Shown: positions 1-8,474 of the stretch, in pieces | Numbering within the stretch: position 1 is the first letter of the stretch | Layout of the letters: the number at the start of each line of letters is the position of its first letter | Assembly: GCA_919901895.1 (NCBI GenBank) | Contig: CAKKQI010000410.1 | Span: 1 to 13,691 of the forward strand | Direction of reading: 5' to 3' | DNA length: 13,691 nt | DNA from: Candidatus Brocadiaceae bacterium | GTDB lineage: Bacteria > Planctomycetota > MHYJ01 > JACQXL01 > CAKKQI01 | Notes under the pieces: generated by a model | Seen by the model: only the letters and a program-made list of their open reading frames with translations | Told to the model about the DNA's origin: nothing | The model's database searches: none | Position numbers and translations under genes: made by a program

Positions 1-38
1 CAATTCCGAAAAAGTTTTGCTACCTTACGGAATTGCTT

Positions 39-69
39 ACCCTGACCCCGACGCAGTCGGGGGAAGGGT
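39..69 (+). repeat. Hairpin in the rpoB leader (interrupted stem)
   Basis: A 7-bp perfect stem, CCCCGAC (46-52) with GTCGGGG (56-62) around a GCA loop, is extended by ACCCT (39-43) pairing with AGGGT (65-69). The two helices are separated by GA facing GA, which could form tandem sheared G-A pairs. No T-run follows, so it is not a classic intrinsic terminator. In Escherichia coli the rplL-rpoB gap holds an attenuator and an RNase III site; a similar role here is inference. The core also resembles the palindrome at 10664-10682. Confidence 0.6.
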
Positions 70-109
70 CTCATTATTTATCCGGAACTGCATAAAAATT
101 TTGGTTTAC

Positions 110-154
110 CTGTCGGCCGGTGTCCCGTTAAAGCGGGAGCGCCACCGTTGACAG
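110..154 (+). repeat. Extended hairpin just upstream of the rpoB ribosome binding site
   Basis: The central 16-mer palindrome TCCCG-TTAAAG-CGGGA (123-138) is flanked by further complementary blocks: GGTG (119-122) with CACC (143-146), and CTGTC (110-114) with GACAG (150-154). The whole can fold as one interrupted hairpin ending five bases before the AAGGAG ribosome binding site at 160-165. The 16-mer belongs to the dispersed palindrome family of this window. Confidence 0.55.
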
Positions 155-170
155 ACAAAAAGGAGATCTA

Positions 171-3100
171 ATGGAAATCAGAAATTACCGTAAATCAATG
201 ATCAGTTCGTCTCCTCCGGACCTGGTTCAGATTCAACACGAAGCCTACGAGCGTTTTTTACAGAAAACTGTTCATCGGACCAAACGTAAAAATATAGGGC
301 TGGAATCGTTATTCCGGGAAATCTTTCCAATTAAATCATACGATGGTTCATTGGTATTGGAATATCTTTGGTACGAAATCGGGCAGCCGCGTTATTCGGA
401 AGAAGAATGCCGGGCGTTAAAAATCACCTACGGCGCTTCCCTGAAGGCCCGCTTAAGATTAAATCAACCGGAACTGTTGGAAGAAGATGTTTATCTGGGA
501 GAAATACCGCTGATGATAGGCGGAGGCGAGTTTGTTATTAACGGCGTCGAACGGATTATCGTTAACCAATTACACCGTTCGCCCGGTATTGATTTTACGG
601 AAATACTAATAGGAGATCGCAAATTGCATTCCGCCTGGATTATTCCCGAACGGGGCAGCTGGGTGGAAATCGCCACGACCAAACGAGATTCCCTGACGAT
701 TAAAATAGACCAGGGCAGTAAAATTCCGCTGACTATCTTTATGCGCGCGATGGATCCTAAACTTTCCACCACCGCCGATATCATTAGAATGTTTTACCCG
801 ACGGAAAAAATAAAAATTTCCGGACATCTTGACCCGGCCGTTTTAAGCGGCAAATATACGATGGAAGATATTAAAGACCCCCTTACCAAAAAAGTAATTC
901 TGGAAGCGGGCAGTAAACTTTCTGAAAATACCGCTAAACTCATAATTGACAACCATAAAGAGATTGAAGTCCTGGGACAGGTGAACGACTGGCTTATTTT
1001 AAATACCCTGGCCGAGGATAGTACTCATTCGCACGAGGACGCTCTTTTGAAAATATACGGACGGTTACGGCCCGGAATGCCGCCTCAGATTGAACAGGCG
1101 AAAAAGGTTTTCTTTGAACGCTTTTTTGATAAACAGCGTTATCAGATGGGATTGGTCGGCCGGTTCAGGTTAAACCGGAAATTCGGATTAAATATTCCGG
1201 AAAGCGAACAAACTCTTTTACCCGGAGATATAATTAACGCCGTCAAATACGTTATTACCTTGCGAAAAGGCGAAGGCGGAATAGATGATATTGACCATCT
1301 GGGTAATCGCCGGGTGCGCACGATTGATGAATTGATTCTGGAAGAAATCCGCCGCGGTTTTCTCAGCTTAAAAAGAATTATTACCGAACGACTTAATCTC
1401 GGACAGGCCAGTAATGAAGCGGTTACGCCGCGGACTTTGGTTAATTCCAAACCGATTTCCAGCGCGATCAGTCATTTTTTTGAACAAGGTGAATTATCTC
1501 AGGTGGCTTCGCAGACCAATCCGCTGGATCAACTTACACATGAACGGCGGCTGAGCGCTCTGGGGCCGGGTGGGTTAAACCGTAAACGGGCCGGTTTTGA
1601 AGTGCGCGATGTGCACCCTTCACATTACGGCCGAATCTGCCCGATTGAAACACCGGAAGGCGCTAATATCGGACTGATTTCTTCTATGGCGATTTACAGT
1701 GCGCTGGATAAATATGGTTTTATCGTGACGCCTTATTATCCGGTAAAAAAAGGCCGCGTGGTTGAGGAGATGGTTTACCTGCGGGCCGATGAAGAAAAAG
1801 ATAAAGTGCTTGTTCCGGCTGACGTGCTGGATACCGATGGAAAAATCAACCGGGATAAAATCCTGGCGCGCTGCAACGGCGAGTTTTTATTTGTCCCTCC
1901 AGATAAAGTTGATTATATCGATGTTTCACCGGACCAGATGGTCGGACTTTCGGCCGGACTGATTCCATTTCTGGAACATAACGATGCGAACCGCGCTTTG
2001 ATGGGGTCTAATATGCAACGACAGGCCGTTCCGTTACTTTTGACAGAACCTCCGCTGATTATTACCGGATTAGAAAAACATGCGGCCGCTAATTCATCAA
2101 TGGTGGTAAAAACTCAACAGGGAGGAATAGTCACCCGCGTTACGGCCGATCAGATTGAAATTCAATCCGATGATGATGAGGCTTCCCAGCAGGTAACCGT
2201 ATATGATCTGAAAAAATTCACCGGTTTGAATGAAAGGACCTGTCATAATCAAAAACCGATTGTTAACGTTAACCAACGGGTAAAACGCGGCCAGATTATC
2301 GCCGACGGAGCCGCCACCGCCCAGGGAGAACTGGCCATGGGGCGAAATATCATGGTGGCTTTTATGACCTGGGAGGGATACAATTTTGAAGATGCTATGA
2401 TTGTAAACGAAAGATTGCTGAAAGACGATATTTTCACTTCAATTCATATCGAAGAATTTGAAGTAGAAGCCCGGGAAACAAAACTGGGGCCGGAAGAATT
2501 CACTCGCGATATTCCCAATGTTTCCGAAAAAGCCCTTAAAAATCTTGATGAAAGCGGTATTATCAGGGTCGGAACCAAGGTGAAACCGGGGGATATCCTG
2601 GTTGGGAAAATTACTCCGAAAAGCAAGAGTGAATTAACACCGGAAGAAAAATTATTACACGCTATCTTCGGTAAAGCCGGAGAGGACGTTAAAAACGAAT
2701 CGTTGGAAGTGCCGCCCGGGGTGGAAGGGATCATAATTGATGCCCAGCGTTTCAGCCGGCTGGTTTCTAAAAACGAAAAAGAAAAAACTCTATCTAATAA
2801 GAAAATTAAAAAAATTGACCGTGATATTAATGCCCGGATCACCGTGTTACTAGTCGAGCGGCTTAAAGAGATTGAAAAAATGGTGGGTAAACGGCTGGTG
2901 GAACGGCCCATCAGTTACGGACCGCGGGGTAGCGTTAAAGGACTTGATCATCTTAAAGAAAAACTTAACCTGGAACGCTTTGAGTTTGCCAGCCGGAAAG
3001 AAAAAGATGAGGCCCTCTTGGCCGACCGGGATTTAATCGGCGAATGCGAGAAACTGGAAAATGAAAAAGAGTTAACCATTAACCGTTTGATGCGCGGCGA

Positions 3101-3860
3101 CGACCTGCCGACCGGTGTGCTTGAAATGGTTAAAATAATTATTGCGTCCAAACGGAGATTATCAGTCGGAGATAAACTGGCCGGACGCCATGGAAACAAA
3201 GGCGTCATTGCCAAGATTTTACCGTCCGGAGATATGCCTTTTCTGGCCGACGGAACACCAGTGGATATAATTCTTAATCCGCTGGGGGTGCCTTCCCGAA
3301 TGAATGTGGGGCAGATTCTGGAAACGCATCTCGGTTGGGCGGCTAAAACATTGAATTTCCGGGCGCTGACCCCGGTTTTTAACGGCGCCAAGGAAGAAGA
3401 AATTACCAACGCCCTGAAAGAAGCCGGATTGCCGGCCGACGGTAAAACTACTCTTTATGACGGCCGAACCGGCCGTTCTTTTGACCAAAAAATAACTATC
3501 GGTTATACTTATATTATGAAATTACACCATCTGGTGGATGATAAAATTCATGCCCGGGCCACCGGTCCATATTCATTGATTACCCAGCAGCCGTTAGGCG
3601 GAAAAGCGCGTTATGGCGGCCAGCGCTTCGGTGAAATGGAAGTCTGGGCCCTGGAAGGATACGGCGCAGCTAATGTGCTCCAGGAAATGCTGACCGTTAA
3701 AAGCGATGACGTGGACGGCCGAACCAAAATCTATGAGTCAATGATTAAGGGAGATAATTTACTGGACCCGGGCACCCCGGTGTCTTTTGAAGTTTTAAAT
3801 AATGAAATTAAAGGACTTTGCCTGAATATGAAACTGGAAAAAGAAAAGAAAACATTATAG
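171..3860 (+). CDS. rpoB: DNA-directed RNA polymerase subunit beta
   Basis: The 1229-residue beta subunit forms one side of the RNA polymerase active-site cleft and the rifampicin pocket. The start at 171 has AAGGAG five bases upstream, and the N-terminus (PPDLVQIQHEAYERFLQ) matches the family. Visible landmarks are the early HRSPGI motif, the Rif region at about residues 442-463 running into ALGPGG, RDVHPSHYGRICPIETPEG, NFEDAMIVNERL, and GDKLAGRHGNKG with the two conserved lysines K1002 and K1010 (E. coli K1065 and K1073). The C-terminus carries LQEMLTVKSDDVDGR. It is about 110 residues shorter than the E. coli protein, consistent with smaller lineage-specific insertions. One oddity is S447 where E. 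coli has the rifampicin-contact residue D516. It is co-oriented with rpoC and separated from it by 119 bases. Identification is certain. Confidence 0.99.
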   Translation: MEIRNYRKSMISSSPPDLVQIQHEAYERFLQKTVHRTKRKNIGLESLFREIFPIKSYDGSLVLEYLWYEIGQPRYSEEECRALKITYGASLKARLRLNQPELLEEDVYLGEIPLMIGGGEFVINGVERIIVNQLHRSPGIDFTEILIGDRKLHSAWIIPERGSWVEIATTKRDSLTIKIDQGSKIPLTIFMRAMDPKLSTTADIIRMFYPTEKIKISGHLDPAVLSGKYTMEDIKDPLTKKVILEAGSKLSENTAKLIIDNHKEIEVLGQVNDWLILNTLAEDSTHSHEDALLKIYGRLRPGMPPQIEQAKKVFFERFFDKQRYQMGLVGRFRLNRKFGLNIPESEQTLLPGDIINAVKYVITLRKGEGGIDDIDHLGNRRVRTIDELILEEIRRGFLSLKRIITERLNLGQASNEAVTPRTLVNSKPISSAISHFFEQGELSQVASQTNPLDQLTHERRLSALGPGGLNRKRAGFEVRDVHPSHYGRICPIETPEGANIGLISSMAIYSALDKYGFIVTPYYPVKKGRVVEEMVYLRADEEKDKVLVPADVLDTDGKINRDKILARCNGEFLFVPPDKVDYIDVSPDQMVGLSAGLIPFLEHNDANRALMGSNMQRQAVPLLLTEPPLIITGLEKHAAANSSMVVKTQQGGIVTRVTADQIEIQSDDDEASQQVTVYDLKKFTGLNERTCHNQKPIVNVNQRVKRGQIIADGAATAQGELAMGRNIMVAFMTWEGYNFEDAMIVNERLLKDDIFTSIHIEEFEVEARETKLGPEEFTRDIPNVSEKALKNLDESGIIRVGTKVKPGDILVGKITPKSKSELTPEEKLLHAIFGKAGEDVKNESLEVPPGVEGIIIDAQRFSRLVSKNEKEKTLSNKKIKKIDRDINARITVLLVERLKEIEKMVGKRLVERPISYGPRGSVKGLDHLKEKLNLERFEFASRKEKDEALLADRDLIGECEKLENEKELTINRLMRGDDLPTGVLEMVKIIIASKRRLSVGDKLAGRHGNKGVIAKILPSGDMPFLADGTPVDIILNPLGVPSRMNVGQILETHLGWAAKTLNFRALTPVFNGAKEEEITNALKEAGLPADGKTTLYDGRTGRSFDQKITIGYTYIMKLHHLVDDKIHARATGPYSLITQQPLGGKARYGGQRFGEMEVWALEGYGAANVLQEMLTVKSDDVDGRTKIYESMIKGDNLLDPGTPVSFEVLNNEIKGLCLNMKLEKEKKTL

Positions 3861-3883
3861 GATCTAACCACAGATTACACTGA

Positions 3884-3899
3884 TCCCGCCTAGGCGGGA
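3884..3899. repeat. 16-bp perfect palindrome with flanking 6-bp direct repeats
   Basis: TCCCGCCTAGGCGGGA is a perfect palindrome. Its 14-bp core 3885-3898 is flanked by ACTGAT at 3879-3884 and again at 3899-3904. Removing one ACTGAT plus the core restores a continuous GATTACAC-type repeat, which is the signature expected of an insertion with target duplication. It belongs to the dispersed palindrome family of the window. Confidence 0.6.
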
Positions 3900-3967
3900 C
3901 TGATTACACAGATTAAGATTAAAATCCGTGTAATCGGGGGTTAAAAAATCAGTGTCATCAGTTGTAC

Positions 3968-3979
3968 GAGGAGAACCAG
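3968..3979 (+). promoter_or_regulatory. Ribosome binding site deciding the rpoC start
   Basis: GAGGAG at 3968-3973 sits six bases before the ATG at 3980. This favours ATG 3980 over the in-frame TTG at 3962, which would put the Shine-Dalgarno sequence inside the gene. Confidence 0.85.
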
Positions 3980-6900
3980 ATGCCAGACCTTTTTTATGAT
4001 AAAATAAATGAGTTTAACATGATTTCCATTAAAATTGCTTCTCCGGAAGACATCAAATCCTGGTCTTACGGTGAAGTGAAAAAACCGGAAACCATTAATT
4101 ACCGGACTTATCGGGCTGAACGGGATGGCCTTTTTTGCGAGCGGATTTTTGGCCCGGAAAAAGATTGGGAGTGTTTCTGCGGAAAATATAAGGGCATCAA
4201 ATATAAAGGTATTATCTGCGACCGTTGCGGCGTGGAACTGACCCAATCGCGGGTCCGGCGTAAACGGATGGGACACATCAACCTGGCCGCACCGGTGGTG
4301 CATATCTGGTTCTTTAAAACTATTCCTTCAGCCATTGCGACCTTGCTTAATATAAAAACTGCAGTACTGGAAAAGGTGATTTTTTATCAGGATTATGTTG
4401 TCACTCAGATAAAGAGTAAAAAATGCCCGTTGGAAATAGGCCAGGTTTTGACGGAAGAACGGCTGGATGAGTTTAACAAACGGTATAAGGGTGAATTCCA
4501 AGCCGAAATAGGCGCGAAAGCCGTTAAGGTTCTCCTGCAAAATCTTGACCTTAAAGAATTATCCAAGGAATTAAAAAAAGCACTTAAGGAAACTTCTTCA
4601 GTCCAGAAACAAAAAGATATTATTAAACGCCTCCGGCTGGTGGAAATGTTTATCAATTCAGGTAATAAACCGGAATGGATGGTTCTGGAAACAATTCCGG
4701 TCATCCCACCGGATTTACGGCCGTTGGTGATGCTGGAAAGCGGGAATTTTGCCAGTTCCGATTTGAATGACCTTTATCGCCGTTTGATTAATCGTAATAA
4801 TCGTCTCAAAAAATTAATGGAGTTGAATGCTCCGGAAGTTATTATCCGTAATGAAAAAAGAATGCTTCAGCAATCGGTTGATGCCCTTTTTGACAATGAA
4901 CGATGCCGTCGTCCGGTATTAGGAGCCAATAGCCGGGCGTTAAAATCATTAAGCGATATGATTAAAGGCAAGCAGGGACGCTTCCGCGAGAATCTGCTGG
5001 GTAAGCGGGTTGATTATTCAGCTCGCTCGGTCATTGTCGTCGGGCCGGAGTTAAAACTTCATCAATGCGGTTTGCCCAAACGAATTGCGCTGGAACTTTA
5101 TCAGCCGTTCATTATCCGCCGGCTTAAAGAATTGGGCCGGGCCGATACGATTAAAAGCGCTAAAAAAATGCTGGAACGCCGTGATGAAGGCATCTGGGAC
5201 GTTCTGGATGAAGTAATTAAAGACCACCCGGTGCTTTTAAACCGTGCCCCCACCCTGCACCGGATGGGCATTCAGGCCTTTGAACCGATTCTGGTTGAAG
5301 GCAATGCTATTTCCGTTCATCCGCTGGTCTGCCCGGCTTTTAATGCCGATTTTGACGGCGACCAGATGGCCGTTCACCTGCCGCTTTCTTGGGATGCATT
5401 GGTTGAAACCAAAATGTTGCTAATGGCAACGCAGAATATTTTTTCGCCCTCCAACGGTAATCCGATTATCAGCGCTACCCAGGATATTATTTTAGGAATT
5501 CATTATTTAACTACCAGCCGCTTAAACGAGCCGGGTGAAAAAAAGTGTTTTGCCACCCAGGAAGAGGCCTTGCTGGCTTACGACCGCGGTAAAATAAGTT
5601 TGCATGCCTTAATTCAGATTAAACTTGATAAAAATGCAACCGTTCATGTTAAAAATGAGTCGGATAAACCGAAATTTGAACGTTATACCACCACCGTGGG
5701 CCGGGTTATGTTTAATCAGGTTCTTCCCCCTGAACTTGGTTTTTATAATTACGAAATTACTAAAAAAGAAATCGGGCGGATTATTACGACCTGTTATAAA
5801 AAATTGGGTAAAGAAGCCACCGTTAAATTACTTGATGATGTTAAAACACTCGGTTTCAAAGCCGTCACGATGTCGGGCCTGTCCATCGGTAAAGATGACC
5901 TGAGAATCCCGCCTGAAAAAGTAAAAATTATTAAAGATACCGAACATGACATCGAAAAGATTGAACGCAATTATCATCAGGGGGTTATTACATCCGGAGA
6001 GCGTTATAATCAAATTATTGACTGCTGGACAGCCACCCGGGAAAAAGTGGCTGAAGCGATGATTAAGGGTCTCAAAAATGATGTTCGTGAAGGCAAACCG
6101 TATCTTAATCCGGTTTATTTAATGGTTTTTTCCGGGGCGCGGGGCAGCATTGACCAGGTCCGCCAATTAGCCGGTATGCGCGGACTGATGGCTAAACCGT
6201 CCGGTCAGATTATTGAAACTCCGATTAAAGCCAATTTCCGGGAAGGGTTAACTGTTTTGGAATATTTCAGTTCTACCCACGGCGCCAGAAAAGGGTTGGC
6301 TGATACCGCCCTTAAAACGGCCGATGCCGGTTACCTGACCAGAAAATTAGTTGATGTGTCACAGAATGTTGTCGTAACAACGCAAGATTGCGGCACCTTG
6401 AATGGTGTTACAAAAGAAATTATTTATAAGGGCGAGAAAATTGAAGTGCCGTTGAATCAGAGTCTTTTCGGACGGGTGGCCCGTGATAATATTGTGAATA
6501 TTGTTACCGATGAAATTGTCGTTAAGGAAAATGAATTAATTACCGAAGAAATTGCTTATAAAATTGAAAACTTGGGATCGACTAAAGTTCGGGTTCGTTC
6601 CGTTCTGACCTGCGAATTACATTTCGGAATCTGCGCTAAATGTTATGGAATGGATTTATCCACCGGTAAACTGGCGGAAGAAGGCCTGGCGGTCGGTATT
6701 ATTGCCGCTCAATCAATCGGCGAACCGGGGACCCAGTTAACAATGAGAACATTCCATATCGGCGGAACTGCTTCCCGAACGATTGAAGAATCGCGCATTA
6801 TATCCAAAAATACCGGAAACGTTAAGTTTAATAATATTAAAATAGCCCTGAATAAAAAAGGCGAAACCGTGGTGGTGAACCGAAACGGTGAATTGATCTT

Positions 6901-8098
6901 GCTGGATGAAAAAGAACGGGAATTGGAGCAGTATCTGATTGCGCCCGGTTCGGTTCTGCTGGTTCAGGAAGGAAAAACCGTTAAAGCCGGAACCGTGCTG
7001 GTTATCTGGGACCCGCATAATATACCAATCCTGGTCGAAAAAGGCGGAAAAGTACGCTATGAAGATATTATTAAAAACGCCACGATGAAAGAAGAAATTG
7101 ACGTGCGAAGCGGAGTTAAACGCAAAGTAATTATTGAACATAAAGGCGATCTGCATCCTCAAATTGTTATTGAGGATGATAAAGGAACAATTCTCGGTGT
7201 TTACGCTATTCCGGAAAAAGCCCATATAGAAGTAAACGAGGGCGACCGGATTGAAGCCGGGACCTTATTGGCCAAAACACCTCGCGAATTGATGGGCACT
7301 CAGGATATCACCGGCGGATTACCGCGGGTAACCGAATTATTGGAAGCTCGCCAGCCAAAAGACCCGGCGATTGTGGCGGAAATAGACGGGATTATCACGC
7401 TGGGTGAGAAAAAAAGCGGGAAACGGACGATTATTGTCCGTAATGATGAAACCGGCATGGAACGTGAACATTTTGTTCCGCCCGGCAAACATTTAAGAGT
7501 TCATCGGGGCGACCGCGTTCGGGCCGGAGAACCATTGGTTGATGGTCCACGTATCCCCCATGATATCCTGAGAATCAGCGGTATTGAAGCACTTCAGGAT
7601 TATCTCCTGCGCGAAGTACAAAACGTATATCGTTCGCAGAATGTTACCATTAATGACAAACATGTTGAAATTATTGTCTCCCAGATGTTGCGCAAAGTAA
7701 GAGTACAAACAGCCGGCGATACCGAATTATTGCCCGGTTACATTATTGATAAGTTTAAATTTCAGCAGATTAACCAGAAAATAATTAAAAAAGGCGACAA
7801 ACCGGCTACGGCTAAGCCGTTACTGCTCGGGATTACCAAAGCCAGTTTACAATCCGACAGCTTTATTGCGGCGGCTTCCTTCCAGGAAACAACCAGGGTA
7901 TTAACCGAAGCGGCCCTGGCCGGCCGGAAAGATATGCTCCAGGGAATAAAAGAAAACGTTATTCTGGGGCGGCTTATTCCTTGCGGAACAGGTTTCCCGA
8001 AACGGCAGCAGATGGAAATGAAAAAATCATCGGAAACTTCTATTTTGGGACAGGCGGCCGGCAAAGAAGAGTCTCAAGAAAAAACAGTGACGGTTTAA
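3980..8098 (+). CDS. rpoC: DNA-directed RNA polymerase subunit beta'
   Basis: The 1372-residue beta' subunit carries the catalytic magnesium site. The first zinc site is C65, C67, C80 and C83. The catalytic motif NADFDGDQM spans residues 455-463, with D457, D459 and D461 as the metal ligands. The second zinc site is C804 (DCGTLNG) with C878, C885 and C888 ([11 protein letters not shown]). The segment that runs into the trigger loop, [21 protein letters not shown], follows. About 170 residues lie between FHIGGTAS (from 925) and DITGGLPRV (from 1109), which fits an inserted sandwich-barrel-hybrid region like the E. coli SI3 insertion. The total length is close to that of E. coli (1407). It follows rpoB in the same direction. 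No terminator is obvious in the 46 bases after the stop before the convergent STAS gene ends. Identification is certain. Confidence 0.99.
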   Translation: MPDLFYDKINEFNMISIKIASPEDIKSWSYGEVKKPETINYRTYRAERDGLFCERIFGPEKDWECFCGKYKGIKYKGIICDRCGVELTQSRVRRKRMGHINLAAPVVHIWFFKTIPSAIATLLNIKTAVLEKVIFYQDYVVTQIKSKKCPLEIGQVLTEERLDEFNKRYKGEFQAEIGAKAVKVLLQNLDLKELSKELKKALKETSSVQKQKDIIKRLRLVEMFINSGNKPEWMVLETIPVIPPDLRPLVMLESGNFASSDLNDLYRRLINRNNRLKKLMELNAPEVIIRNEKRMLQQSVDALFDNERCRRPVLGANSRALKSLSDMIKGKQGRFRENLLGKRVDYSARSVIVVGPELKLHQCGLPKRIALELYQPFIIRRLKELGRADTIKSAKKMLERRDEGIWDVLDEVIKDHPVLLNRAPTLHRMGIQAFEPILVEGNAISVHPLVCPAFNADFDGDQMAVHLPLSWDALVETKMLLMATQNIFSPSNGNPIISATQDIILGIHYLTTSRLNEPGEKKCFATQEEALLAYDRGKISLHALIQIKLDKNATVHVKNESDKPKFERYTTTVGRVMFNQVLPPELGFYNYEITKKEIGRIITTCYKKLGKEATVKLLDDVKTLGFKAVTMSGLSIGKDDLRIPPEKVKIIKDTEHDIEKIERNYHQGVITSGERYNQIIDCWTATREKVAEAMIKGLKNDVREGKPYLNPVYLMVFSGARGSIDQVRQLAGMRGLMAKPSGQIIETPIKANFREGLTVLEYFSSTHGARKGLADTALKTADAGYLTRKLVDVSQNVVVTTQDCGTLNGVTKEIIYKGEKIEVPLNQSLFGRVARDNIVNIVTDEIVVKENELITEEIAYKIENLGSTKVRVRSVLTCELHFGICAKCYGMDLSTGKLAEEGLAVGIIAAQSIGEPGTQLTMRTFHIGGTASRTIEESRIISKNTGNVKFNNIKIALNKKGETVVVNRNGELILLDEKERELEQYLIAPGSVLLVQEGKTVKAGTVLVIWDPHNIPILVEKGGKVRYEDIIKNATMKEEIDVRSGVKRKVIIEHKGDLHPQIVIEDDKGTILGVYAIPEKAHIEVNEGDRIEAGTLLAKTPRELMGTQDITGGLPRVTELLEARQPKDPAIVAEIDGIITLGEKKSGKRTIIVRNDETGMEREHFVPPGKHLRVHRGDRVRAGEPLVDGPRIPHDILRISGIEALQDYLLREVQNVYRSQNVTINDKHVEIIVSQMLRKVRVQTAGDTELLPGYIIDKFKFQQINQKIIKKGDKPATAKPLLLGITKASLQSDSFIAAASFQETTRVLTEAALAGRKDMLQGIKENVILGRLIPCGTGFPKRQQMEMKKSSETSILGQAAGKEESQEKTVTV

Positions 8099-8144
8099 CC
8101 ACGCGCCGGAATAGAAGTTTTTTATTACGCCAAATATTTAAAGT

Positions 8145-8474
8145 TCAAGTAATTTCAAAACTTTTTATCGCCTCGTCAACGGTATTAAAAATTTCAAATA
8201 TTTCCGAAAGTTTTAATACCTCCATAGTATTTTTAACTTGGGCAGAAAGATTCGCCAGTTTAACGTTATATCTCGTTGTTAATCCTACCAAACAGGAAAC
8301 GCCCTGGCTGCCGATATAGTTAAGTTCTCCTAAATTAACCACGATCTTATTACCAGATTTCATGAATTTTTCAACCTGCTTCTGGAAATTATCGCTTTCT
8401 GTTCCGATAAAACGTCCTTTTAAAACGATAATAATTACCTCACCTTGTTTTTGGAAATTAACGGTTAGATTCAT
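8145..8474 (-). CDS. STAS-domain protein, anti-anti-sigma factor-like
   Basis: This 109-residue protein is a single STAS domain, the size of SpoIIAA/RsbV-type anti-sigma factor antagonists, which bind an anti-sigma kinase when dephosphorylated. The pattern fits: a beta strand GEVIIIVLKGRF, a helix, KIVVNLGELNYIGSQGVSCLVG, then alternating strand and helix to LSEIFEIFNTVDEAI. The family's usual DSSG switch motif reads G55-S56-Q57-G58 here, so the serine aligned with the phosphorylated one of SpoIIAA remains (S56), but the acidic residue and second serine are lost. The start at 8474 has GGGAG about nine bases upstream and overlaps the end of the preceding gene by 17 bases, suggesting translational coupling. 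No cognate anti-sigma kinase gene is in the window. It could instead be a stressosome or transport-associated STAS protein. Confidence 0.85.
   Translation of the reverse strand: MNLTVNFQKQGEVIIIVLKGRFIGTESDNFQKQVEKFMKSGNKIVVNLGELNYIGSQGVSCLVGLTTRYNVKLANLSAQVKNTMEVLKLSEIFEIFNTVDEAIKSFEIT

Larger units (their letters stand above)
1..170 (+). other. Leader / intergenic region upstream of rpoB
   Basis: No credible coding sequence is visible. It starts with an 8-bp inverted repeat, CAATTCCG (1-8) and CGGAATTG (28-35), which may be the remnant of a longer structure cut by the window edge. The hairpins at 39-69 and 110-154 follow. I see no convincing sigma-70 promoter: a TTGACA at 148-153 has no -10 before the start codon. 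rpoB is therefore probably transcribed from further upstream, as in the usual rplJL-rpoBC arrangement, which lies outside this window. Confidence 0.6.
3861..3979 (+). repeat. rpoB-rpoC spacer built of nested inverted repeats of GATTACAC units
   Basis: The spacer contains GATTACAC-type units in both orientations. The outer arms 3871-3884 and 3948-3961 are complementary at 12 of 14 positions, with 8 perfect pairs (ACACTGAT with ATCAGTGT). The inner arms GATTACACAGAT (3902-3913) and ATCCGTGTAATC (3924-3935) pair at 11 of 12. Between them lies the perfect 16-bp palindrome 3884-3899, so the transcript could form a three-way junction. No promoter or U-run terminator is evident. rpoC is probably reached by read-through from rpoB. 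Confidence 0.65.

Noticed and set aside
148..153. TTGACA as a promoter for rpoB
   Set aside because: The start codon follows at 171, leaving no room for a -10 box and a transcript start before the ribosome binding site.
2444..3488. Long minus-strand open frames opposite rpoB
   Set aside because: They mirror the codon pattern of rpoB, are Ser/Arg/Leu-rich without motifs, and lack independent signals. The same applies to the antisense frames over rpoC.
3871..3961. CRISPR array (short repeated GATTACAC units)
   Set aside because: Units are irregularly spaced, in both orientations, and lack unique spacers of constant length. No cas genes are nearby.
3962..3979. Extending rpoC to the in-frame TTG at 3962
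   Set aside because: It would place the GAGGAG ribosome binding site inside the gene. ATG 3980 gives the family-typical N-terminus.
7981..8319. Plus-strand reading frame of 112 codons across the rpoC end and the STAS gene
   Set aside because: It overlaps rpoC in another frame and is antisense to the well-supported STAS protein. Its product has no family resemblance and there is no ribosome binding site of note.
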